DNA of 64,000 nt from positions 1 to 64,000 of the forward strand of contig CALYCZ020000352.1 in NCBI GenBank assembly GCA_944470555.2, written 5' to 3'. Positions within the stretch are counted from its first letter, which is position 1, and each line of letters starts with the position of its first letter. Source of the DNA: Heterobilharzia americana. Taxonomy: Eukaryota; Platyhelminthes; Trematoda; Strigeidida; Schistosomatidae. Both the position numbers and the translations under genes were made by a program. The notes under the pieces are model-generated. The model ran no database searches, had not been told where the DNA came from, and worked only from the letters and a program-made list of their open reading frames with translations. Positions 22,673-33,689 of the stretch are shown here, in pieces.

Positions 22673-23654
22673 TAAACAATAAAGCAAGAATCATGATGGC
22701 TATGTCAAACAGAAAGGGATATCCTAAAAGATACGTAGTTTATTAAGTAATGATGATAATTTAACCTTCATATAAGTATAACATAGAGACGACAAACAAA
22801 GTTGTCGTTAAGTTATTCAATCATTTTTTTTAAACATGGATTAATTAATGAAAAATTGAGTCTCCTAGGCACATAATTATTATGAAGGTTCTCATTTCAA
22901 TCAACTATTTATAAGCTGAAAAATCTTCACATTCTAATTTGAAGATGATGAATGTTTCATACTATAGGATTGTGCTGTTGACGGACTATTTAAAAAAAGA
23001 ATAACCACAAACATCAAATAGGACAGTTTCGAATTTGTCAATTGATAATGCTGCATACTTTAACGGGAACAGTATGAAAAACGCATTGTCATTGGTCTGC
23101 AGTTTTTTTCAAATGTTTATTTCCTTTGCACTATAATATCTAATTTGATGAAGTAAATCTATATTGCTGTGAATGACAACATTTGAATAGATATTCACTT
23201 GGATTATACAACTATGTGGAAACTTACAGATTCCCCAGATCATCAGTTTGGGTTCTTTTGGTCGCCGAAGCTATAAGCATAACAGTTTGTGATAAAATAG
23301 ACGTTTATCTAGCGTAATGGGGCATTGCAAAGACGAACCAAACATGTTGACTGATTGTAAAGGAAATATAGAATTTTTTGCGACCTTGGTGCCATTAATG
23401 GTGAAGAAAGAAAGTATGACTGAAAACGACCAAAACTTAACACTCTGTATATCTTCTGGAAAGTGGTACTTTCTTGTTCATTTCATAACTTGTGTAATCT
23501 TCTGATGTTTTAATCGAATTTAAGGACCTACCTTCCGTACCATTCAAATTCCATAAAATCTTATACATTTTCCAACATATATAAATATGATGATGCCTGT
23601 AAATTGGCTTCTCTCATGTTAAATTACCATTATGAGAATAAAATATTTGGAAAT
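22673..23654. other. No gene seen
   Basis: AT-rich. A 62-codon open frame at 23317-23505 (+) shows no recognisable motif and is probably chance. Confidence 0.4.
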
Positions 23655-23872
23655 TGTGAACCTCCGGAAATCAACCCAGTGGCTGAATGGTTGACGCGTT
23701 CGCCGTGAAACCTGAAGGTCTTGAGTTCCATCCCTAGCCGGGTCGTGGGTGCGTACTACTACTGAGGAGTCCCGTACTAGTTGGACGAAATAGCTGTTCA
23801 ATACTCCCAGATTTTCAATGGTTCCCCAACTGATGTCAGTCCATGATGAATACTACTTCTAAATAAAATATT
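23655..23872 (+). mobile_element. Hammerhead-SINE, single copy
   Basis: CCCAGTGGCTGAATGG (A box area), TTGAGTTCCATCCC (B box area), then CTGAGGA (23762-23768), stem II GTCCCGTACTAGTTGGAC, GAAA, TAGCTGTT and the 3' end CTGATGTCAGTCCATGATG. The core is present with GUU at the cleavage site, but stem I is largely unpaired. Shares the GTT-extended stem II loop with 62018-62558. Confidence 0.75.
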
Positions 23873-24174
23873 TATTTGTGGTAAGTAAAAAATGCATGAT
23901 TTCATTTACTGTCAAATCCTTATTATACATTTAGTCCCCCTTAGAGACAACTAATATCAAGCGCCGACGGTAAAGGTTTTCCACCTAGAAGATGTATCCA
24001 AAGCCCTTTATTGATATTCTGTTAACAGCGAATGAATGACAGTAATTCTTTAACATATGAACACAGTTTTCAAAGACAGAAAATGTGGGAAATAAACACG
24101 TGAGCTGGAGTTCAGTAAACACATCAAGGTGTCGTTATACTCAAACAGCTTTTAAAATTGAAAGTCTTGGTTGT

Positions 24175-24935
24175 ATTGTGTTTTCTGTGAGCTGGGTTGT
24201 TTAATCTACCTGTGATCAAACCAAAAATTTGGATTTGCTGTGTGGACGATACTTTTGTCATCATTAAAAAGGATGATATAGAAAACACCCCACAGTTTGA
24301 TCAACAACGTTTTCAATGACATCAAATTCTCAATGGAAAAAGAGTCAAACAACCAACTACCATTCCTGGATGTTTAGTCAGTAGGACAAATGCCGGAAAG
24401 TTGGAAACCCAAGTGTAAGGAAGCCAACACACACTGACCAAATCCTCAACTACATTAGCAACAACCCAACAACACACAAAATCAGTTGCGTGCAGACTCA
24501 ATTCAAAAGTGTGAGAACACACTGCAGCACAAAACCTTCACGGAGAAACAAAGAGAGTAACTTGGTGTCCACCCTAAAGAAGAACGGTACCCACGAAACT
24601 TTATCAGAAGATGCCTATCACGTGCATCATCAACTACAAAGTCATCGACAAAAATCAACAAACTTATTGTCCTACCATACATAAAGAATGTATCAGAAAT
24701 CACGACAAGACTACGGAGACCACTTGGAATTGATGTGGCTCATAAACCAACAAATTCCCTTCAAACCCCATTATGCAGATGGAAAGATGCAACAAGCAAA
24801 GAAGACAAACCGAATATTATTTACAAAATCAACTGCAATAACTGTAGTCAACACCACATTGGAAAAAGTGATCGCCTTCTTCGCCTTTCTCATTTACATG
24901 AACACCTATTAGCTAGTAAACGTCACACATGATAT
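24175..24935 (+). mobile_element. PLE RT palm to GIY-YIG fragment
   Basis: The plus strand reads WICCVDDTFVIIKKDDIEN (RT palm; usual Y of YVDD is C), DIKFSMEKESNNQLPFLDV, then in another frame THCSTKPSRRNKESNLVSTL, then MYQKSRQDYGDHLELMWLIN and ATSKEDKPNIIYKINCNNCS, QHHIGKSDRLLRLSHLHEHL. This is the collinear order of a Penelope-like protein: palm, thumb, CxxC, YIG. Several frameshifts; 5' part of RT and the element's 3' end are missing. Confidence 0.82.
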
Positions 24936-24949
24936 TTCATCACTCATTT

Positions 24950-25150
24950 AATGATGGATCATGGCTAGCAGTGGAATCCAGGATACACATTTCGTTGTAT
25001 TTGGGACTCGTCAGGGGGATGTACCTACTTCCCGGTTGGAACAACATCACTAACCGAGAAGCAGGTACATCCAGTTGACTAGTGAGTCCGAAATAGGACG
25101 AAATGCGCATCCTGGATTCCACTGCTAGCCACGATCCATCATTAACATTT
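24950..25150. mobile_element. Sm-alpha head-to-head ribozyme palindrome
   Basis: Outer arms TAATGATGGATCATGGCTAGC and its near-perfect complement enclose two opposed ribozyme regions around CTTCCCGGTTGGAACAAC. The minus core reads CTGACGA, GTCCCAAATACAAC, GAAA, but stem II barely pairs. The plus core (25075-25110) reads TTGACTAGTGAGTCCGAAAT, a C-to-T change and an insertion in the CUGANGA block; GAAA is present. Neither looks fully active. Confidence 0.75.
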
Positions 25151-25580
25151 AAACTAATCATTTGATGTATCTTAAGACTATTTCTTATGTTGATGATTCT
25201 ATTTTTAACCCATTAGAAATTCCTATTACAATTCAGAAGCCATTTGAGTGAATAAAAAGTTTTTTTTCTATCGTTAACTTCTTTATCAGATTCTACAGTT
25301 ATATTCAAGTTTTTCTAGTATGTGTGATCTAACGCACCTGATGATTTTTATTTAACGAAATACTTTTAGCTACTTACAAGTAGTACAAGAACAATGGCTA
25401 AACGTTTTTGATAAATAAAGTTCATCTGAAACCATAAACATCTTTTTGATATTTTTAAATGGCTCAACAGTTCAAAAGAAATTTTGTTCAGATATATGGT
25501 TTCTCAACTAATTTTTTCAGGAGACGGGAAAGGAGAAGTACACAAATTTAGGTAACACTGAGTAGTACTACCTAAGACAA

Positions 25581-25843
25581 ATCCTTTCTGTTAAATTGGT
25601 TGGTTGTAGCTAGCAGAAGAATCCAGGATGTGCGTTTCGTCTTATTTAGGACTCCTCAGCTGGATGTACCTGCACCCCACTGGATTCTTCTGCTAGCTAC
25701 AACCAACCAATTTATCAGAATTAATATTCAGGCAATATCGAGGTATCCGCATACGAGCCCATATGCCAATAGAGGTCGAACAATTCGGTCCAACAGAACA
25801 ACGGAGAATAACAAATATGTCAGTAAGTAGTAATCCTTTCTGT
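25581..25843 (-). mobile_element. Sm-alpha with inverted tip and 12-bp TSD
   Basis: A 239-bp minus-strand element at 25593-25831 is bounded by AATCCTTTCTGT at 25581-25592 and 25832-25843. The blocks TTGGTTGGTTGTAGCTAGCA (left) and the complementary GCTAGCTACAACCAACCAAT (25694-25713) form inverted arms around the ribozyme. The body 25735-25830 carries the CCATATGCCAATAGAG block. Confidence 0.85.
25621..25667 (-). ncRNA. Sm-alpha hammerhead ribozyme
   Basis: Minus strand: CATCCAG, CTGAGGA, stem II GTCCTAAATAAGAC, GAAA, CGCACATC, CTGGATT. All conserved blocks are intact. Stem I AUCCAG/CUGGAU is perfect; stem II keeps three outer pairs. Confidence 0.8.
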
Positions 25844-26690
25844 GGTATGTGAAAGCTTCAGAAAAGTTTTATTAGTTCGATGAATTTTGAAACTGAAGTT
25901 ATGTAAATTATAGCAGTTATTTAGCTTCATTTGAACTTAGTAATGATTACTTTAACTAGGAAGAAGTACTGGCCATATGATCAAATCATTCAACCCACTA
26001 GGACCACCCTGCCTAAATCATATCTACATAATATGAATTTCTTCTACTAATGTATAAACACAAGTTGAAATAACAAAGTCTCCAAATAGTGAGAATGGCT
26101 TCATATCAGAACCGATGGCTTTTATCTTACAGTGTAATGAACTTCAGAAATAACTAACTAGTCAGTTTCTGACCGTTTATATTCTCTATTTTCACTGTGG
26201 TAATGACAGGAACATCTGTTGATGGGATCTTCAATAAATTTTGAACCAATAGTAGATAAAAGTTTCTAGATCTGATACGTATATGAATAGAAGCGTCTAT
26301 TAACTTTAAAAATATGTCTTAAAAGTATATACCTACTATTTTATTTCAGTGGATAATGTGAAAGCGTCTTCAAACCATTCAGCTTTTAATCTTAATGACC
26401 AGTTTGATAAAGGTATGCAAAGAGATGATATGAAATATGTATCCTGTTGGATTTTAAACAGATATTTTGCATTACACCATGTAAACTGCATATCAGTAGA
26501 TTGATGAATCTTACTATTCAACAGTGACTTTTTCAATTACTTTCAGCAACTAACCATTTTAATTCCAAAATGTAAGTCAGAATGATGTTTGTTTTTTTGA
26601 CTATTCTCAGTATAACATACTTCAATGTTTATTAAACATCTCGTAAATTTTATTTCTCAACAAAGTTGGTATACCTTATTCAAGCAAAAA
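25844..26690. other. No gene seen
   Basis: AT-rich. Nothing supported. Confidence 0.4.
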
Positions 26691-26724
26691 TGGTAAAGTT
26701 ATTTAGAAAAGGTTAATAAAAGAG

Positions 26725-27090
26725 TAAAACTTGGCAACTGTGGTCGATCGTAATTCTATTTAAGTCTGTTTATTAGAAATATTACACAGTGACAAAGTAG
26801 CACTTACTGGATAACATTTTGGACACCATTCATTGTCCATATTCATATCAGGTCTAATATCATACAGTGAAATATTAGCAGTTACTGGATAACGTTTTGG
26901 ACACTACTTATTGTCCATATTCATATCAGGTCTAATTCTAGTGAAATATTAGCAGCTACTGGATGACGTTTCGGACACCATTCATTGTCCATATGATATG
27001 AATATGAATAATAAATTGTGTCCACTACTTTATCCGGTTACTGATGCAATTTCCCTATGTGATATGCTCTAATAAACAGACTAAAACTGA
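26725..27090 (-). mobile_element. PLE terminal region with three tandem units
   Basis: Three copies of a 74-78 bp unit (from about 26786, 26864 and 26938) each contain TACTGGATAACGTTTTGGAC-like sequence and GTCCATATTCATATCAGG. The minus strand is the 3' region of the PLE subfamily at 18.7 kb. At 27000-27090 the sequence turns back (TATGAATATGAATAATAAAT, AATAAACAGACTAAAACTG), giving an inverted tip. Confidence 0.7.
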
Positions 27091-27328
27091 ATTGTGTTTA
27101 GAAAGGTGGTATATTTGATATAAATTAATCTTGACACCGAAATTGTAGCATTTCTGAGATTCAATTCATCCTTCTGATATCGAAAAAGCTTCAGTAATTA
27201 AAATGTTTATAAGTTTGAAGGATGAAAATGAAGCTTGAAATCCAATAATTGATAATATGCTTAATCATCTTAGTTTTTCAGTCACCTTTCTAAAAGAATC
27301 AGTAAAATGTTCTCAATAAGGTAATCTA

Positions 27329-27918
27329 ACAAATTTTATTTTGAGGGGGTTGTGGAGATTTGGAAATATTTCAAGTTGTTATTCATCGAAGACGGACATC
27401 AGTTGGAGGAAGAAAGGAAACCTGGGAGCACTGGACAGCTGTTTCTTCCTAGTATGGGACTCCCCAGCAGTGCGCACCCAAGACCCCACCAGCAGGGATC
27501 GGACCCGCGACCTTCAGGTTCAACCCACAACCCCCTCGAAATATAATTGGACTAGTGCTCGTTGGTGACTAGCTTCGAGAAGTATTCCCGAAGTTCCAAT
27601 GACAAGTCGTGACCGGTGGAGTCAAAGCCTGATGGCCGTGAGGACAAATACTCAACGATGACATTGGGTGGCGGTTTGCGCTATATATCGTGAGCTAACA
27701 GAAGTTGGAAATATGGAGCATTGGATTCTGACCCAGTGGCTAGCTCAATGGTAACGTGCTGGCCGTGGAACCTGAAGGTCGCGGGTTGGATCCTTGTTGG
27801 TGGGGTGGTGGATGCGCACTGCTGAGGAGTCCCATACTAGGACGAAACAGCTGTCCAGTGCTCCCAGGTTTCCTTTGTTCCTCCAACTGATGTCAGTCTT
27901 CGACTGACAAATTATATT
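27329..27918. mobile_element. Hammerhead-SINE with long inverted 5' tip
   Basis: Inverted tip 27341-27515 (minus), then at about 27515-27520 a switch to plus for a unit running 27520-27906. The plus unit contains TAGCTCAATGGTAACG (A box) and GGGTTGGATCC (mutated B box), then a ribozyme. Flanks ACAAATTTTATT (27329-27340) and ACAAATTATATT (27907-27918) are a probable 12-bp duplication with one change. The tip's ribozyme (27428-27472) has CTGGGGA instead of CTGAGGA. Confidence 0.8.
27816..27861 (+). ncRNA. Type I hammerhead ribozyme
   Basis: GCACTG, CTGAGGA (27822-27828), stem II GTCCCATACTAGGAC, GAAA (27844-27847), CAGCTGTC, CAGTGC. Stem I pairs 6/6 (GCACUG with CAGUGC), stem II 4/4. Stem III (ACAGCUGU) is self-complementary, so it can form only a two-pair intramolecular stem or a dimer. 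Predicted cleavage after 27855. Confidence 0.85.
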
Positions 27919-27919
27919 C

Positions 27920-28984
27920 TAAGCTTGTTGTATCAGAATATTTTTATCAATATTTCTCTCAATCTTTCATAAAGAACCTTGTTACACAAGCATATTTACG
28001 AAGTGATAAGAATTTTAAACCACTTCAGGAAGTTCAAGTTTATTTTTACATGTCTTCTATTCTACAACTTCTTATTAATTTTTTTCATTACATAATTGAA
28101 ATATTTTTGTTTATGAAGAAATTTCACTCTTCTCAATTACAGCCCATGTTGAACATTGTACAATCCCTTTACTATTGATCCTTGAACCATAGTTTATGTG
28201 TAGCATAAATAAATTTCTTAATCCAAGCATATTTAGCTTTCATTATCAATTTTCTATCTGGTAAAGATTCTATTCATAAGGCTTCAAAAGTCTCTTTATC
28301 TATTTTTGTGTATGTTAAATTATTATTATTATTATTATTGTTCCAAACTGAAACATAGAATACACTGTGATTTGTTAACATCAAAATTTGATATTAAATA
28401 TTTCATGGCTTCACTGAAACAAAACAGTCCTGAAAGTTATTGAATTTTAAGGATATTCAAGGTTTCAATAGTATCACCTTGATCTCTTTTCACCACCGTG
28501 TATCCAGTAATTGTAGTCATCTTATTACTTTTAAATATAAATTCATGGTAATACATTGGGCTAAATCTTTCAACATAGAAAGGTAGTTTAATCAGGCTTC
28601 TAGACTGTGGTGATTGCATTTTTTATATATTGCTTTGCATGTTGTGGTATAGTTGTGAAACTCAATCACTATTTTCTTATCGTATCACATAATTTCTTAG
28701 CTCATATTAGTTGTTAAATATCTTTTCATTCCTTCATCCCTTTTTGGTGTTCTTAAACCTACTGCTTGTTTGCAAGCAATTCAGTAATGATTTTGAACAA
28801 ATAAGTACTATATTTTATCATCTAACTTCTGTATTATCACTCCATCTTCTAGGGAAATATGATATATTATTTTTTTTGCAATAATCAAAAAGTCACTTAA
28901 TTTTACGGGTATTTTTTAAGTCACTCAGATTTCATGCGGTGAAAATGTTCTATTTCATTTTGCAAGTACTATTCAGTTTGCTTT
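27920..28984. other. No gene seen
   Basis: AT-rich with a TTA tract at 28321-28340. No supported exon. Confidence 0.4.
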
Positions 28985-30370
28985 TTCTTGTCAAAATCCA
29001 AAAGAAACGCAACCTAAGTCTTTGCAACAGCTGGCACGGAATCATGCTCCACCACCGTCCACCCTAAGCAAACTACTATGCCATATCATCTTGGAAAGAT
29101 CAAATTGCAACACTACGCATCATCATAGAACACAGCATACAATGGCAGATTGGCAACTCTCTAACTCAAATTCACCCACTTTGTAAAGGCCTTCAACAGT
29201 GTCAACCGAGAAGTAATTTGGCAGCTGCTTACTTCATTTCAACACTATCAAATACCACAAACCTTTATCAACCTCATCAAACAAGTATATGAAGACACTA
29301 CATGCCGAGTAATTCATAGTGGAAAGCATAGTGGTGCCTTCCAAATAAGACAGGGGACATGAGTAAGATAAGGCTGCCACCTACTATCACCCATGATATT
29401 CCTGATTGTGGTTGACTAGATCATGCAGCAAACTGTGACGAACTGTGAGAAGATGGGGATATGCTGTTTCACCGATGAAAATACCACACAATATTTGAAT
29501 TTCGCCAACGATGATGATTTATGTATAATGTCGCACAAACTCGAAGATCTGCAGACAAAAACTAACAATTCGAAAGAAGAGGCAGGGCAGCGAGGATGGG
29601 ACGTCAAGTGAACGTAGAGAAGATGGATGTGATGAAGATACCCAACCAACACCACCACCATCAACAACAACAAGAAGAAGCTCTAATCACCATCAACAGG
29701 AGAAACTTAAAGGAGGTAGCCTCTTTCACCTATGTAGGCAATGCAGCATCGTTTCAACTACACGCGGCACAGGCACATACGAGGATGTCAAAACCACTAT
29801 CAGAAAAGCAAGACTGGCGTTCATTAACTTGAGACCAATGTGGAGATCTTCTGCACTCAACACAAAGCGTGAACAACATCCGGATTTTCGACACCAGCGT
29901 CAAGTCAGTGCTTCTATGTGATGGTTCAGAGACTTGGCACGTCACGAGAAGCATTTCTAACAAACTACAGATATTCATCAACAACTGCCTACTCTGGCTC
30001 GTTACTGAAGATCAGATCAGATGGCCAGAATGAATAAGCAACAAGGAACTCTGGCATGACAATGAGCCAACCAAGAAGCTATCGCCTAACAAATATGCAG
30101 AAGGAACTATAGATGGGTTGGGCATACACTGAGAAGGCCGACTGGGGACATTACGCACCAGGTCAGGCACTCGAGTGCAACCCAGATGGGAAACGGCGAG
30201 TTTGGCGTCCGAGGTGAAGGTGACATGGAGGAGATGATGTGAGGAAGAAATGAAAGCTTATCGGGATTGGTGGAGCGAGGTTGAAAAGACTGGAGAGAAG
30301 AGAGTGGAATGGAGGCATGCTACATAAGCCATATGCTCCACTAGGAACCCAAGGGACAAATTATAATAAT
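28985..30370 (+). mobile_element. RTE, RT palm to 3' end
   Basis: Plus-strand pieces: DQIATLRIIIEHSIQWQIGN, SNLAAAYFISTLSNTTNLYQ, then QQTVTNCEKMGICCFTDEN, LNFANDDDLCIMSHKLEDL, QVNVEKMDVMKIPNQ, INRRNLKEVASFTYVGNA, and the C-terminal tail ending GGGACAAATTATAATAATG. RT motif C is FAND. Frames alternate through several indels. Shares private changes with 36955-38550. Confidence 0.85.
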
Positions 30371-30439
30371 GCATAACAATAATAATATTCAGTTCGCTTT
30401 TGCCTACCATGATCATTTGAGAAACTTTGATGTCACTTG

Positions 30440-30705
30440 ACTATCTGAGACAGCCGTCGTTTGATAGATTATTATTTATACTGGGTTATGATTGAAGGTG
30501 AGACGAAAATATGGACCGTGGCTGGACTCGAACCAGCGACCACCGGGTTTCTGGCTCGATGTTCTACATGCTGGAAACCAGAAACCCGACAGTCGTTGGT
30601 TTGAATCCAGCTCCAGTCAAAATTTCCATTCCACCTTCAATTATCACCCAGCATGAATACTAGTCCACCAAACCACGGCTATTTCAGATAGTCAAATGAA
30701 GGTGA
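30440..30705. mobile_element. tRNA-like SINE palindrome (no ribozyme)
   Basis: The left half is minus (GACTCGAACCAGCGACCACC on plus) and the right half plus (GTCGTTGGTTTGAATCCAGC). The arms extend to GACTATCTGAGACAGCC and its complement near 30680-30700. The centre is near 30570. The B box GGTTTGAATCC is visible. No CTGANGA/GAAA core was found. Confidence 0.75.
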
Positions 30706-31312
30706 ATATGTTTCAACTTTGTACTTGAAGTTACTATCCTCTTGCGTGATTCTGTGATTTCTTTGACCTTGTTTGGATATATACCCATAGAAGATGAAAC
30801 GTTGTTTTACTCACTGCTTTACAATCAATCAAATTGTTCAACTTGGAATGATGACTGTTTGTTTTTGCATACTTTCTACTTCATGTAAATAATGAATACT
30901 TGATTATTCTAAGTATTTTAAAGATTTTTTTTCCATTGTGGTTGATTTCTTAGGAGTACCATACAGTGGAACAGTATTTTCATTTACTGGATCACCTTCT
31001 GGTTACGATTCATTGTCTATAGTAGTCATATCAAGATAACTGCACAACTTTGAAGCATAGTTTATATAGTTCTAATTTCCTTGCTTTCTTTGTAATCTTG
31101 GTGGTAGAATTTTCCAAATATGTGGTATAGGTGCACAATGATTCCTGTTGCATGTATAAGGTGTTGATTCGATAAACAAACATTCAATTTCAAATTGTTA
31201 TTCATCGTAAACTGACATCAGTTGGAGGGAGAAAAGAAACCTGGGAGCACTGGACAGCTGTTTCGAACCTGAAGGTCGCGGGTTCGATCCCTGCTGGTGG
31301 GGTCGTGGGTGC

Positions 31313-31358
31313 GCACTGCTGAGGAGTCCCATACTAGGACGAAACAGCTGTCCAGTGC
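31313..31358 (+). ncRNA. Hammerhead ribozyme 1 of dimer
   Basis: GCACTG, CTGAGGA, GTCCCATACTAGGAC, GAAA, CAGCTGTC, CAGTGC. Intact core and perfect stems I and II. Predicted cleavage after 31352. Confidence 0.85.
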
Positions 31359-31720
31359 TCCCAGGTTTCCTTTCTTCCTTCAACTCATGTCAGTCTACAA
31401 TGAATAACAACTTGAAATATTTCCAAATCTCCACAACCCCCTCAAAATTTAATTGAACTAGTGCTCGTTGGTGACTAGCTTCGAGAAGTATTCCCGAAGT
31501 TCCAGTAAGAAGTCATGACCGGTGGAGTCAAGCCTGATGGTCGTGAGGACAGATACTCAACGATGACATTGGGTGGCGGTTTGCGCTATATATCGTGAGC
31601 TAACAGAAGTTGGAAATATGTAGCATTGGATTCTGACCCAGTGGCTAGCTCAATGGTAACGCGCTGGTGGCGGAACCTGGAGGTCGCGGGTTCGATCCCT
31701 GCTGGTGGGGTCGTGGGTGC

Positions 31721-31766
31721 GCACTGCTGGGGAGTCCCATACTAGGACGAAACAGCTGTCCAGTGC
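31721..31766 (+). ncRNA. Hammerhead ribozyme 2 of dimer, mutated
   Basis: Same layout, but the core reads CTGGGGA (31727-31733): the conserved A of CUGA is G, which should abolish or strongly reduce activity. The predicted site, after 31760, is 408 bases from site 1. Confidence 0.75.
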
Positions 31767-32110
31767 TCCCAGGTATCCTTTGTTCCTCCAACTGATGTCA
31801 GTTTACGATGAATAACAATTTGAAATATTTCCAAATCTCCACAACTCCCTCAAAACATTCACTTGTCAATCTCTCGTCTCATTCTGTTATGGTTAGATTT
31901 AGGGATTTTCACTCTATTGTGTGGTTGTGTGTAAGTGTATGTATAGCCAGGGCCAAGCTTTTCTCTGAGTTTCTCATCTTACTAGGATCTATTGATTTTG
32001 ATTTTGTACTCAGACAGAGAAACTGACTATGTTCAACTAGTTTGACCTATGTATTTGACCTCATAATCGTTACAAGGGATTTAGTAAACTTAACTATTCT
32101 GCCTAGTTAG

Positions 32111-32540
32111 ATTAGATTACCTTGGAATTGAGAAAGAAATTCATTTTTGACTGGAGCAGTTTTTCGTTCCTAAAATTATAAAATCTTGATCCTGATAAAC
32201 TTCATCACTTTGTTGACTCGAAAGTATCTTCAATCTATAGTTATTTAAAAGGAAGCTAACCTATTCCACCTCCGTTGTATTGTTCATGAACAGTTGTAGA
32301 AATAGCATAACTATCATTTCTGACTAGGAATAGCTATGACAATTGGAATGCTGCAATGAAGCTAAAGCCTATAAATGTATCTTCTTCAGAAGTTGCTCTC
32401 TCTATGAAGCAAAACACAACAATGTTTCCATCCATCTCCAACGAACTTGTATAAATAATCTGATTCTGTTGCTGCAATTAAAATTAGCAAAGTATTTTAT
32501 CAAATCAGGACTATGTATTTATCTGTTATAAATAAAATTT
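32111..32540. other. No gene seen
   Basis: AT-rich, featureless. Confidence 0.4.
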
Positions 32541-32790
32541 ATCATTTTGACTGTCTGGGATAGCAGTGATTTAGCAAACTAGTGGTGATTGAAGGTGAAA
32601 TGACCACAGCTGGATTCGAAACGGTGAACATCAGGTTGCCGACCCGATGCTCTACTAAGTGAGCTATTTCAATCACTATGAGTTTTGCCCGACTACTGTG
32701 TGAATTCGTAAGGCGTTATAGCCACCTGATCGTATTCACACTGGCTACCTAATCAGGAATTCTCCTTTCAATCCAAATCGAACCGAATTA
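32541..32790 (-). mobile_element. tRNA-like SINE, degraded
   Basis: GATTGAAGGTGAAATGACC, then a minus-strand tRNA-like block (GGATTCGAAACGGTGAAC and CTCTACTAAGTGAGCTA on plus). Confidence 0.65.
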
Positions 32791-32814
32791 GAGAAGTGCA
32801 GCATCATATTCATT

Positions 32815-33015
32815 ATCCATTTTGACTGTCTGAGATAGCCACGGTTTGACAGACTAGTATTTGGATATTGGATGGTGATTGAAGGTGAAATAAAAATAAG
32901 GTCAGCAGTCAGGTATCGTAGCTCAGTTGGTAGACCATCAGGCCGGAAACCCGGTGGTCGCTGGTTCGAATCCGGCTGCGGTCCAGATTTTCACCTGTCT
33001 CCTTCAATCACTACC
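32815..33015 (+). mobile_element. tRNA-like SINE with inverted 5' tip
   Basis: An inverted tip (32819-32900: TTTTGACTGTCTGAGATAGC, GGTGATTGAAGGTG) precedes a plus tRNA-like body (32912-32985) with A box TAGCTCAGTTGGTAG and B box GGTTCGAATCC. The T-arm pairs (GCTGG/CCGGC), but the acceptor ends do not, so it is not a working tRNA gene. The 3' end CCTTCAATCACTACCCAGTA is the complement of the tip. Confidence 0.75.
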
Positions 33016-33284
33016 CAGTATAAAGCTAAATATGTATAGTAAAGTTTGTTTCGACATTTCCTGTATTTAAGCTTGATGATTCGATCAAAAACTTCATTTC
33101 TATTATGCAGCAATTCTCTACAAGTGTGCCTAGTTTTAAAACTCAATAATGGTTTAGTAACGCTAGGCTAAAAGCCTGTATAACTCATATATATAGATGG
33201 GTATAAGAAGACATTTCGTAAACTCCTTGTTAAGATTGTTATTTATCATAACGTATTTTTGAGATGAATAGGGATTTGAATTTA

Positions 33285-33440
33285 TACGTAGTATTCATAA
33301 CGGACGGATATCAGCTGGGGAGCCATTGAAAATCTGGGAGTACAGGATAACTGTTTCGTCCTAGCATGGGGACTGTTTAGCTGTGAGTACCCACTACCAT
33401 GCTAGGGATCAAACCCAAGACCTTCAAGTTTCATGGCGAA
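33285..33440 (-). mobile_element. Hammerhead-SINE fragment, old
   Basis: TATTCATAACGGACGGATAT, AACTGTTTCGTCCTAGC and GGGATCAAACCCAAGACC on plus are the reverse of SINE 3' end, ribozyme and B box. The core is disrupted (ACTGTTTAGCTGTG). Confidence 0.6.
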
Positions 33441-33643
33441 CGTGTCATCATCACTTATAGTGATAAGTTATTGGAAGGCACTTTGCATATTTTGGTCCTA
33501 ATAAAATTATTATTATTATTTCAAGTTGTTATTCATCGAAGACTGACATCAGTTGGAGGAACAAAGGAAACCTGGGAGCACTGGACAGCTGTTTCGAACC
33601 TGAAGGTCGCGGGTTCGATCCGTGCTGGTGGGGTCGTGGGTGC

Positions 33644-33689
33644 GCACTGCTGAGGAGTCCCATGCTAGGACGAAACAGCTGTCCAGTGC
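33644..33689 (+). ncRNA. Hammerhead ribozyme 1 of dimer
   Basis: GCACTG, CTGAGGA, GTCCCATGCTAGGAC, GAAA, CAGCTGTC, CAGTGC. Intact core. Cleavage predicted after 33683. Confidence 0.85.

Larger units (their letters stand above)
31178..31861. mobile_element. Hammerhead-SINE dimer with inverted 5' tip and TSD
   Basis: Element 31187-31852 lies between direct AAACATTCA repeats (31178-31186 and 31853-31861). Order: inverted tip of ~78 bp (31187-31264), a partial plus unit, ribozyme 1, then a complete 408-base unit ending at ribozyme 2, then the 3' end. The second unit has A box TAGCTCAATGGTAACG and B box GGGTTCGATCCC. The tip reproduces the sequence variants of the last unit (CAATTTGAAAT, GTTTACG) rather than those of the first. 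Confidence 0.88.
30955..32110 (-). mobile_element. PLE, minus, split by a hammerhead-SINE
   Basis: Left part 30955-31186 and right part 31853-32110 are consecutive segments of the PLE subfamily seen intact at 40217-40700 (minus) and 19.0-19.5 kb (plus). The right part encodes, on minus, the region around the YIG block (CATAGGTCAAACTAG complement at 32040-32056). No continuous frame. Confidence 0.75.

Noticed and set aside
23317..23505. 62-codon plus-strand frame as a small secreted protein gene
   Set aside because: Hydrophobic only at its C-terminus, no signal-like N-terminus, no motif, and such lengths occur by chance in this window.
26786..27000. Three ~76-bp tandem units as a minisatellite
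   Set aside because: The unit is part of a PLE 3' region present singly at other loci, so it is a duplicated piece of that element.
32912..32985. Candidate true tRNA gene
   Set aside because: The T-arm folds, but the acceptor ends do not pair and the D-arm is defective; it sits inside a repeat seen at several other loci.
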